Shown here: positions 6,233-11,853 of the stretch, in pieces
Layout: every line of letters begins with the position of its first letter
Numbering within the stretch: position 1 is the first letter of the stretch
Origin: an uncultured Pirellulales bacterium
Lineage (GTDB): Bacteria > Planctomycetota > Planctomycetia > Pirellulales > Lacipirellulaceae
Reading direction: 5' to 3'
DNA length: 11,853 nt
NCBI GenBank assembly: GCA_947258835.1
Contig: CAMYJY010000030.1
Span: 1 to 11,853 of the forward strand
Translations under genes and position numbers: made by a program
Notes under the pieces: model-generated
Told to the model about the DNA's origin: nothing
Seen by the model: only the letters and a program-made list of their open reading frames with translations
Database searches by the model: none

Positions 6233-6862
6233 ATGACCGATTCTTCAGCAACCAGCACCGGCCGACATACCGTCTTTGACGTGGATGTCGAAAAACTGGC
6301 CCGCGTGTACGCGCAGGCGGTTTTGGACGCGGCCGGCTCGCAAGAAGATGCGGTCCTCGACGAATTGCAGTCCGTCGTGACCGAGGTCCTGGACAAGTTT
6401 CCCGCCCTGGAACATATCCTGGCGTCGGAGCTGGTCTCGCAAGAAGAAAAACTGGCTCTGATGCGCCGCCTGTTTCAAACGCGCGTGGCGACCACCACGC
6501 TCAATTTTTTGCAGGTGCTGGCCAGGCATGGACGGCTCAATATTTTGCGTGAGGTGGTCAGCGCTGTTGCCACACTGTGGCAGCAGCGGAGCAATCGCGT
6601 GCCGGTGGAGTTGGAATTGGCCGTGGCTATCGACCGTTCCCTGCAGCAAGAGGTGGCCCGTACGCTCCGCACCGCCTGGGGGCTGGAGCCGATCATTTCA
6701 ACCAGGATCAATCCAGATTTGCTGGCGGGATTTGTCGTCCGCGTGGGTGATAAAGTCTATGATGCCTCCACGCGCAATATGCTGGAGCGATCACGCCGAG
6801 CCATGGTGGCGCGGGCCGCGGAGGCGATTCAGACTTGCCCAGCACAGTTCATGGAATCATGA
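6233..6862 (+). CDS. atpH: F-type ATP synthase subunit delta
   Basis: Connects the b stalk to the top of the alpha3beta3 head. The protein is 209 aa from ATG 6233 (GTG 6230, directly in front, would add one residue). The N-terminal domain starts with the typical LARVYAQAVLDAAG phrase (about residues 22-35). The C-terminal part carries the family signature GFVVRVGDKVYDASTRNML, close to the usual position near the end. No clear Shine-Dalgarno site precedes either start. It lies 25 bp after atpF and is slightly longer than E. coli delta (177 aa), mostly through a polar N-terminal extension. Its TGA stop lies in the first copy of a 10-bp direct repeat GGAATCATGA. Confidence 0.93.
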   Translation: MTDSSATSTGRHTVFDVDVEKLARVYAQAVLDAAGSQEDAVLDELQSVVTEVLDKFPALEHILASELVSQEEKLALMRRLFQTRVATTTLNFLQVLARHGRLNILREVVSAVATLWQQRSNRVPVELELAVAIDRSLQQEVARTLRTAWGLEPIISTRINPDLLAGFVVRVGDKVYDASTRNMLERSRRAMVARAAEAIQTCPAQFMES

Positions 6863-6902
6863 CGGCTCAGGGAATCATGAGGGCCGTAACTTAAAACTTA
6901 AA
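6853..6902 (+). repeat. Short direct repeats in the atpH-atpA junction
   Basis: GGAATCATGA occurs at 6853-6862, containing the atpH stop, and again at 6871-6880, an 18-bp period with partial similarity after the exact ten bases. Just downstream ACTTAAA is tandemly duplicated at 6889-6895 and 6896-6902. These may be small slippage duplications; no function is evident. Confidence 0.6.
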
Positions 6903-6924
6903 CACAAGAAACTACTTTCCTTTC

Positions 6925-6930
6925 GGAGAG
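6925..6930 (+). promoter_or_regulatory. Ribosome-binding site of atpA
   Basis: GGAGAG precedes ATG 6936 by five bases. It decides the atpA start, because the frame remains open upstream to 6528 through the atpH coding region. Confidence 0.7.
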
Positions 6931-6935
6931 CTTTG

Positions 6936-8480
6936 ATGAAGTTCAAAAGTGATGAAATTTCTTCCGTAATCCAACAAGAGATTGAACAATTTGCCTCGCG
7001 AATCGATGTTCGCGAAGTGGGACGGGTGTTGGAAGTCGGGGATGGTATCGCGCAGGTCTACGGTCTTTCCAACGTGATGGCCGGCGAAATGGTCGAATTC
7101 GCCAGCGGCGTGCGCGGGCTGGCCTTCAACCTGGAAGAAAACTCCGTGGGGGTGATTATCCTGGGCGATTACTTGCAAATCAACGAAGGGGAAGAAGTCC
7201 GCAGCACGGGACAGCTGCTAAGTGTGCCCGTAGGTGAGGAACTGCTGGGACGCGTCGTGGACCCTTTGGGCAACCCGCTGGATGGCAAAGGTCCGATCGT
7301 GACGAAAAATCGTCGGGACGTGGAAACCATTGCCACGGGGGTGGCCGAACGCCAGCCCGTCTGTGAGCCCCTGCAGACCGGCATCAAGGCCGTGGATGCC
7401 ATGACGCCCATCGGGCGCGGTCAACGCGAACTGATCATTGGAGACAGAAAAACGGGCAAAACGGCGATTGCCATCGATGCGATTATCAATCAGCGGGAGT
7501 CGGACGTTCAATGCTTTTACGTGGCGATCGGCCAGAAAGAGTCGACGGTGGCCGGTGTCGTGGAGAAACTCCGTGACGCAGGCGCGATGGATTACACCAC
7601 GGTGATCGTCTCGGGGGCCAGTGACCCCGCACCCATGCAGTATATTGCCCCCTATTCGGGGACCTCGATGGCGGAACACTTTATGTTCGCTGGCGGACAC
7701 GCCCTGGTGGTTTACGATGATTTGAGCAAGCAGGCGGTGGCCTATCGCGAACTGTCGCTGTTAATGCGACGTCCACCCGGCCGGGAAGCTTTTCCGGGCG
7801 ACGTGTTTTATTGCCACAGCCGCCTACTCGAGCGTTCCTCCAAACTCTCCGATGACCTGGGCGGAGGGTCGATTACCTCGCTGCCGATCATTGAAACCCT
7901 GGAAGGTGAGGTGTCGGCCTACATCCCGACCAACGTGATTTCCATTACCGATGGGCAGATTTACCTGCAGCCGGACCTGTTCTTTGCGGGCGTGAAGCCC
8001 GCCATGAACGCCGGTATTTCGGTCTCGCGGGTGGGGGGGGCCGCCCAGATCAAGGCCATGAAAAAAGTGGCGGGTGGTTTGCGTTTGGATTTGGCCGCGT
8101 TCCGCGAACTGGAGGCCTTTGCCCAACTGGGAACCGAGCTGGACCCGGCCACCCAAGCACGCCTGGATCGTGGCTACCGCATGGTCGAACTGCTCAAACA
8201 GGGGCAGTACCGGCCGCTGCACGTGGTCGACCAGGTCTTGGCCATTTTTGCCGGCACGCGCGGATTTTTAGACCAAGTTCCTGTCAGCGAAGTCCCTCAG
8301 TGGGAAGAGACGTTTTTGACCTTCATGCGAGAGCAGAAGTCGGAAGTTCGTGAGGCACTGGCGGAAAAACAGGACCTGGACGACGAGCTGACCAAGCAGA
8401 TTGAGGACTCCATCAATGAATTCAACCTGCAATACGCAGGTGGAAAACAGAAAAGTTTAGCCCAAAATACCCGTTGTTAG
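6936..8480 (+). CDS. atpA: F-type ATP synthase subunit alpha
   Basis: Non-catalytic nucleotide-binding subunit of F1; 514 aa, the family's usual length. The start MKFKSDEISSVIQQEI is typical. The Walker A motif GDRKTGKT lies at 169-176, exactly where E. coli alpha has GDRQTGKT. The arginine finger is R365 in SVSRVGGAAQIK. Other signatures are VDAMTPIGRGQRELIIGDR, SKLSDDLGGGSITSLPIIET and PTNVISITDGQIYL. The C-terminal helical domain is complete, with a short extra tail ending NTRC. The shorter spacing from Walker A to the Arg finger compared with E. coli is the common bacterial form without the E. coli insertion. It lies 73 bp after atpH and 116 bp before atpG. Confidence 0.98.
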   Translation: MKFKSDEISSVIQQEIEQFASRIDVREVGRVLEVGDGIAQVYGLSNVMAGEMVEFASGVRGLAFNLEENSVGVIILGDYLQINEGEEVRSTGQLLSVPVGEELLGRVVDPLGNPLDGKGPIVTKNRRDVETIATGVAERQPVCEPLQTGIKAVDAMTPIGRGQRELIIGDRKTGKTAIAIDAIINQRESDVQCFYVAIGQKESTVAGVVEKLRDAGAMDYTTVIVSGASDPAPMQYIAPYSGTSMAEHFMFAGGHALVVYDDLSKQAVAYRELSLLMRRPPGREAFPGDVFYCHSRLLERSSKLSDDLGGGSITSLPIIETLEGEVSAYIPTNVISITDGQIYLQPDLFFAGVKPAMNAGISVSRVGGAAQIKAMKKVAGGLRLDLAAFRELEAFAQLGTELDPATQARLDRGYRMVELLKQGQYRPLHVVDQVLAIFAGTRGFLDQVPVSEVPQWEETFLTFMREQKSEVREALAEKQDLDDELTKQIEDSINEFNLQYAGGKQKSLAQNTRC

Positions 8481-8596
8481 TCGGCGCTAGAGCAGCTTAC
8501 GACGCGGTTGGGATCCACGTGCAAACCAAGTGGAGCCACGCAGTGCGACCCGCTGGCAGCACAACACATTTTCGAAATTTGCGATAGACCCAGCCC
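8481..8596. other. atpA-atpG spacer
   Basis: This 116-bp spacer has no gene and no Shine-Dalgarno site before atpG. Only weak local pairing was seen, such as CCAC/GTGG around 8516-8534. It does not match the palindromic elements around atpE. Confidence 0.4.
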
Positions 8597-9481
8597 ATGG
8601 CCCATCCTAGAGAACTCGATAAACGTCGCAAGTCGATCCGCAATATTCGTAAAATTACGCGGACGATGGAGCTGATCGCCACTGCGCGATTTAAAAAGGC
8701 CATGGACCGTGCCGCGGCGGCGACGCCCTATACCCAGCGCATCACCCAGCTGGTCACGGATTTAACGCAGGCCGGGCTGACCGTCAGTCATCCGCTGCTC
8801 GAGCAGCGGGAAACGACCGAGCGAGCGGCGCTGCTGCTGCTCACCGCCAACCGTGGGCTTTGCGGCGGTTTCAACGGAAACCTGATCCGCACTGGTCTGC
8901 GACAGTGGGAAAAGCTGAACGAGACCGTGCCGGCTTGCCGGCTGGAGATCGCCGGCAAACGTGGCATCTCGGGATTCAAGTTCCGCGGTCAGCAGATCGC
9001 GCAAGAATTCACGCATTTTGAAGATAAGCCTTCCTTCGCGGAGGTGGACGTCATCGCCAATCGGTATCTGGACGAGTATGTCGCTGGAAAAATCGACCGG
9101 CTGGATATCGTCTACATGAAATTCCATGGCGTGGCCCGCCAGCAGGTGGCCGTAGAGACCTTGCTGCCCCTCGGCTCGCTCGCTGGTGGCTCCACGGCAG
9201 TCCCGGAAAGCCCGACCCACGAGTCCCAGTACGAGTTTTTACCTTCGCCCGAGAGTATTTTGGAGGAGGTTGTCCCCACCAGCTTTAAGGCCAAGCTGTT
9301 TAAGTGTTTTTTGGATTCGGCCGTGAGCGAGCAGGTAGCTCGGATGGTGGCCATGAAGGCCGCCACGGAAAATGCCAGCGAACTGATTAAAAGTCTGAGC
9401 ATGCAATACAATCGGGCCCGTCAAGGTCGCATCACCTCGGAGCTGATGGATCTCATTGGCGGTGTCGAAGCACTGAAATAG
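8597..9481 (+). CDS. atpG: F-type ATP synthase subunit gamma
   Basis: Central rotor shaft; 294 aa, within the family range. The N-terminal helix holds the signature IRNIRKITRTMELIATARFKKA region (residues about 14-35), here with ELD-KRRKSIR before it. LLTANRGLCGGFNGNL (about 81-96) is the conserved start of the Rossmann-like globular domain. The C-terminal helix ends with QVARMVAMKAATENASELI and the YNRARQGRITSELMDLIGG phrase, the part that turns inside alpha3beta3. ATG 8597 has no Shine-Dalgarno site but starts with ATGGCC, like other leader-poor genes of this operon. It lies between atpA and atpD as usual. Confidence 0.96.
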   Translation: MAHPRELDKRRKSIRNIRKITRTMELIATARFKKAMDRAAAATPYTQRITQLVTDLTQAGLTVSHPLLEQRETTERAALLLLTANRGLCGGFNGNLIRTGLRQWEKLNETVPACRLEIAGKRGISGFKFRGQQIAQEFTHFEDKPSFAEVDVIANRYLDEYVAGKIDRLDIVYMKFHGVARQQVAVETLLPLGSLAGGSTAVPESPTHESQYEFLPSPESILEEVVPTSFKAKLFKCFLDSAVSEQVARMVAMKAATENASELIKSLSMQYNRARQGRITSELMDLIGGVEALK

Positions 9482-9557
9482 GCGAGAGACCAGGTCTCCA
9501 TACACTTCAGAAAATTACCGTATTCTTATTTTCCATAACCCAACCCTTATTTCCACC

Positions 9558-10997
9558 ATGGCAACTGCAACACAAAACATTGGCCACATAACTCAAGTGA
9601 TCGGTTCTACCTTCGACGTGGAATTTGCCGAGGACCAATTGCCGGCAATTTATAACGCCGTCCAGGTGAAGTCGGAGCATAAAGGGGTGACCATCAACCT
9701 CACCGGGGAGGTGCAGCAGCAACTGGGCGGTGGCCGTGTCCGCTGCGTGGCCCTGGGGAGCACGGACGGTTTGGTCCGTGGTCAGGAGTGTCTGGACACG
9801 GGCGGACCCGTTTCGGTGCCGGTAGGAGAAGCCACGTTGGGACGCGTGTTCAACGTCATCGGCGAGGCGGTGGATGGACGTGGTGCGGTCCAGGCCGATG
9901 AACGCTGGCCGATCCACCGCGATTCGCCCGCGCTGGACAGTCTGTCCACCAAGACCGAGCTGTTTGAGACGGGTATCAAAGTGGTGGATCTGCTGACCCC
10001 CTTTGTCCGCGGTGGTAAAGCAGGCCTCTTTGGTGGTGCGGGCCTCGGCAAGACAGTCATCCTGACCGAATTGATCGCCCGCATTGCTTCGGCACACGGT
10101 GGCTATTCCGTATTCGCGGGTGTGGGCGAACGGACACGAGAAGGCACCGACCTGTGGTTGGAAATGCAGGAAGCCAAGATTGGAGATACCGGGCGGAGTG
10201 TGATCGACCAAACCTGCATGGTCTTTGGCCAGATGAACGAGCCGCCGGGTGCCCGCCTGCGGGTGGCCCTCTCGGCCTTGACCATGGCCGAGTATTTCCG
10301 CGATACCACGGGAGCCGACACCCTGTTGTTTGTCGATAATATTTTCCGCTTCTCCCAGGCGGGGAGTGAGGTTTCCGCCCTGCTGGGCCGGATGCCCTCG
10401 GCGGTAGGCTACCAACCCACCCTGGCCAGCGAGATGGGCGCCCTCCAAGAACGGATTGCCTCGACCACACGCGGCGCCATCACGTCGGTGCAAGCCGTGT
10501 ATGTGCCCGCCGATGATCCGACCGATCCCGCCCCGGCCACGGCCTTTGGGCAGTTGGACGCCTTCCTGTATCTCGAACGCTCGATCTCCGAAAAGGGTAT
10601 CTACCCGGCCGTGGACCCCCTGGCCTCCTCCAGCCGGATTTTGGATCCGCAGTACGTGGGGGACCGGCATTTTAATTGTGCCCGCCGCGTGCAAACCACC
10701 CTCCAGCGTTACCGCGAACTGCAAGATATCATTGCCATTTTGGGTGTGGATGAACTCTCCGAAGAGGACAAGCTGGTCGTGCATCGGGCCCGCCGCATCG
10801 AACGCTTTTTGTCCCAGCCGTTCCTGGTGGCCGAGGTGTTTACCGGCAAGCCGGGCGAGATCACGCCCTTGGAAGATACCATCCGCAGTTTTGAGGAAAT
10901 CTGTGATGGCAAGTGGGACCACCTGCCCGAAGACGCCTTTATGTATGTCGGCGTCATCGAGCAGGCTGAAGAACAATGGAAGAAGGGGCAGAAGTGA
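9558..10997 (+). CDS. atpD: F-type ATP synthase subunit beta
   Basis: Catalytic subunit of F1; 479 aa, slightly longer than E. coli beta (460). The Walker A motif is GGAGLGKT at 159-166 with K165 (the usual form has Val where Leu stands here). The catalytic base is E191 in GVGERTREGTDLW, 26 residues after the lysine as in E. coli. FVDNIFRFSQAGSEVSALL is the Walker B region and adjoining segment. The DELSEED loop that contacts gamma is present exactly at 398-404. The start CCACCATGGCA lacks a Shine-Dalgarno site and is identical to the 11 bases around the proposed atpB start. Its TGA stop overlaps the first unit of a heptamer repeat array. Confidence 0.98.
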   Translation: MATATQNIGHITQVIGSTFDVEFAEDQLPAIYNAVQVKSEHKGVTINLTGEVQQQLGGGRVRCVALGSTDGLVRGQECLDTGGPVSVPVGEATLGRVFNVIGEAVDGRGAVQADERWPIHRDSPALDSLSTKTELFETGIKVVDLLTPFVRGGKAGLFGGAGLGKTVILTELIARIASAHGGYSVFAGVGERTREGTDLWLEMQEAKIGDTGRSVIDQTCMVFGQMNEPPGARLRVALSALTMAEYFRDTTGADTLLFVDNIFRFSQAGSEVSALLGRMPSAVGYQPTLASEMGALQERIASTTRGAITSVQAVYVPADDPTDPAPATAFGQLDAFLYLERSISEKGIYPAVDPLASSSRILDPQYVGDRHFNCARRVQTTLQRYRELQDIIAILGVDELSEEDKLVVHRARRIERFLSQPFLVAEVFTGKPGEITPLEDTIRSFEEICDGKWDHLPEDAFMYVGVIEQAEEQWKKGQK

Positions 10998-11058
10998 GTT
11001 GCGAGGCGCGAGTTGCGAGTTGCGAGGCGCGAGTTTCTAGCTTCTAGCCGCTAGTCGC
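10996..11058 (+). repeat. Nine-unit degenerate heptamer array after atpD
   Basis: Nine tandem 7-bp units run without a gap from the atpD stop: GAGTTGC, GAGGCGC, GAGTTGC, GAGTTGC, GAGGCGC, GAGTTTC, TAGCTTC, TAGCCGC, TAGTCGC. The first base changes from G to T after the sixth unit, and the pattern fits KAGNYKC. The array leads into TATAATT and a T-rich stretch. Seven is not a multiple of three, so it does not encode a peptide repeat in one frame. It separates atpD from atpC by 101 bp. Confidence 0.9.
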
Positions 11059-11098
11059 TATAATTTTTTTGAATTCCAAATCTTGAAAATCTTTCGCT

Positions 11099-11509
11099 AT
11101 GGCTACTTCTATGTTGCAGTGCATTGTTGTTACTCCTGAGGCGACGGTGCTGGATACTGAGGCCGAGTTTGTGGCCTTGCCGCTGTACGATGGTGAGATC
11201 GGAATTGGTCTGGGACACAGCCCTCTGATTGGTCGGCTGGGCTATGGTGAGCTGCGGCTCCGCTCGGGCGAAGAAACCTCCAGTTATTATGCCGATGGTG
11301 GTTTTGTGCAGGTGGCCGACAATGTCGTCTCCGTCCTCACCGAGCGCTGCCTGCCCATCACGGAGCTCGATGCCGAAGTCGCCGCCGAGCAGCTCCGCAG
11401 CGCGCTCAGCCGCTCCGCCAGCGGCGAAGATCAAGTGGCCCGCCGCCAACGCAGCCAAGATCAGGCCCGTGCCCAGGTGCGCTTGGCCACACGCGCCGTA
11501 CAGAGATAG
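11099..11509 (+). CDS. atpC: F-type ATP synthase subunit epsilon
   Basis: Rotor-foot and regulatory subunit; 136 aa, the usual length. The N-terminal beta-sandwich carries LQCIVVTPEATVLDTEAEFV and the family signature GEIGIGLGHSPLIGRLGYGE (residues about 32-51). The region YYADGGFVQVADNVVSVLTE (about 62-81) completes the sandwich. Residues about 85-136 form the C-terminal helical pair, rich in Glu, Arg, Ala and Gln, which in other bacteria inhibits hydrolysis. ATG 11099 begins ATGGCT without a Shine-Dalgarno site; Met5 is an alternative. It is the last gene of the operon. Confidence 0.95.
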   Translation: MATSMLQCIVVTPEATVLDTEAEFVALPLYDGEIGIGLGHSPLIGRLGYGELRLRSGEETSSYYADGGFVQVADNVVSVLTERCLPITELDAEVAAEQLRSALSRSASGEDQVARRQRSQDQARAQVRLATRAVQR

Positions 11510-11528
11510 CCAAAAAGAACTTAGCCGG

Positions 11529-11569
11529 TGGGCGATAGCCCAATGCCACTTACTTTGGTTTTTTCAAAG
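11529..11569 (+). terminator. Possible weak terminator after atpC
   Basis: TGGGC (11529-11533), a GATA loop and GCCCA (11538-11542) form a 5-bp GC-rich hairpin 19 bases after the atpC stop. A second, AT-rich hairpin CTTTG/CAAAG (11553-11557 with 11565-11569) has six T residues in its loop and is followed by ATTTTC. The T-run is too far from the first stem for a classic intrinsic terminator, so the call is tentative. Confidence 0.3.
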
Positions 11570-11616
11570 ATTTTCGTCTCCAGGCCCCGTTTTGGCACGG
11601 GATTTGCGCAATCTCT

Positions 11617-11646
11617 TGACAATTGATTTTGACTGCCAAATTGTCA
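11617..11646. promoter_or_regulatory. Inverted repeat overlapping a -35-like TTGACA upstream of the transposase
   Basis: TGACAATT (11617-11624) and AATTGTCA (11639-11646) are a perfect 8-bp inverted repeat with a 14-base gap. The left arm overlaps TTGACA at 11616-11621, a perfect -35 hexamer, but no good -10 lies at the right distance. It may be an operator, or a hairpin that shields the transposase start from read-through. Confidence 0.4.
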
Positions 11647-11660
11647 GGGAACACGCGCAA

Positions 11661-11853
11661 ATGACCAAGGATGCTACCACTCTCAGTAAAACCGAGCTTC
11701 ATTCGGCAATTAACCTGCTTCGGGAGTTGATTCCAGAGGAAGAATTGAATCGGTTGCAGCCATCCTCTCCGCATACCGTTTATACAACTCTGGTAACTCT
11801 GTGGATGCTAGTACTCCAGCGACTTGGCTGCGGAGAGACGCTCACGAATGTGG
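11661..11853 (+). CDS. N-terminal part of a probable IS4-type transposase (cut by window end)
   Basis: An open frame from ATG 11661 runs off the end of the window after 64 codons. It begins MTKDATTLSKTELHSAINLL and contains PHTVYTTLVTLWMLVLQRLG, which resembles the N-terminal region of IS4-family transposases common in planctomycetes, where a phrase like YTPxVTLWxxLxQ occurs about 45 residues in. No catalytic DDE residues are within the window, so family assignment rests on this phrase alone. A GGGA lies 14 bases before the start, too far to be convincing. The left end of the element is not defined; it would fall between about 11510 and 11660, directly behind the atp operon. Confidence 0.5.
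   Translation, partial: MTKDATTLSKTELHSAINLLRELIPEEELNRLQPSSPHTVYTTLVTLWMLVLQRLGCGETLTNV

Noticed and set aside
6528..6935. N-terminal extension of atpA into atpH
   Set aside because: The extra residues lie in another frame of atpH, and ATG 6936 has a good ribosome-binding site and the standard alpha N-terminus with Walker A at the canonical residue number.
9507..10976. Long minus-strand open frame of 489 codons opposite atpD
   Set aside because: It mirrors the codon bias of atpD, has no ribosome-binding site or recognisable family, and atpD is certain on the + strand.

Overview
The window is a near-complete F-type (F1Fo) ATP synthase operon. All genes are on the + strand, in the order atpZ, atpI-like, atpB, atpE, atpF, atpH, atpA, atpG, atpD, atpC. 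Upstream, on the same strand, is a large exported protein with DUF11/CARDB-like Ig domains. The window ends inside the N-terminus of a probable IS4-type transposase. The high but not extreme GC content, the secreted DUF11 protein with a long Gln/Ala/Pro/Ser-rich linker, the patchy use of Shine-Dalgarno sites and the spacers filled with short repeats all suggest a planctomycete, probably Pirellulaceae-like. This is an inference from style, not from a marker gene.

Layout: 1-134 leader with no gene; 135-2609 DUF11 protein; 2752-2973 atpZ; 3025-3519 AtpI-like four-helix protein; 3515-3649 nine-unit 15-bp tandem repeat joining the atpI stop to the atpB start; 3645-4595 atpB; 4601-4767 palindromic element copy A; 4834-5151 atpE; 5159-5324 the same element inverted (copy B); 5437-6207 atpF; 6233-6862 atpH; 6936-8480 atpA; 8597-9481 atpG; 9558-10997 atpD; 10996-11058 nine-unit heptamer repeat; 11099-11509 atpC; weak terminator-like sequence; 11661 to the window end, transposase start.

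The genes together encode one enzyme. Subunits a, b and c form the membrane Fo motor, delta joins b to the F1 head, alpha3beta3 does the catalysis, and gamma/epsilon form the rotor stalk. AtpZ and AtpI are accessory small membrane proteins. Key residues are intact: Walker A lysines in alpha and beta, the alpha Arg finger, the beta catalytic Glu, the essential Arg and Gln of subunit a, and the essential Glu of subunit c. Subunit c lacks the extra ligands of sodium-type rings, so proton coupling is expected. Subunits b and c both carry signal-peptide-like N-termini.

The coding content is ordinary. The interest lies between the genes. atpE alone is enclosed by two diverged copies of a ~167-bp palindromic element in opposite orientation, which could form a long duplex in the polycistronic mRNA around the one subunit needed in many copies. 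The atpI/atpB stop-start junction has been tandemly amplified so that atpB is preceded by a series of AUG-UAG start-stop codon pairs. The atpD/atpC spacer begins, at the stop codon, with a degenerate heptamer array. No new multi-gene system is visible; these repeat-based spacers are the best candidates for undescribed biology.
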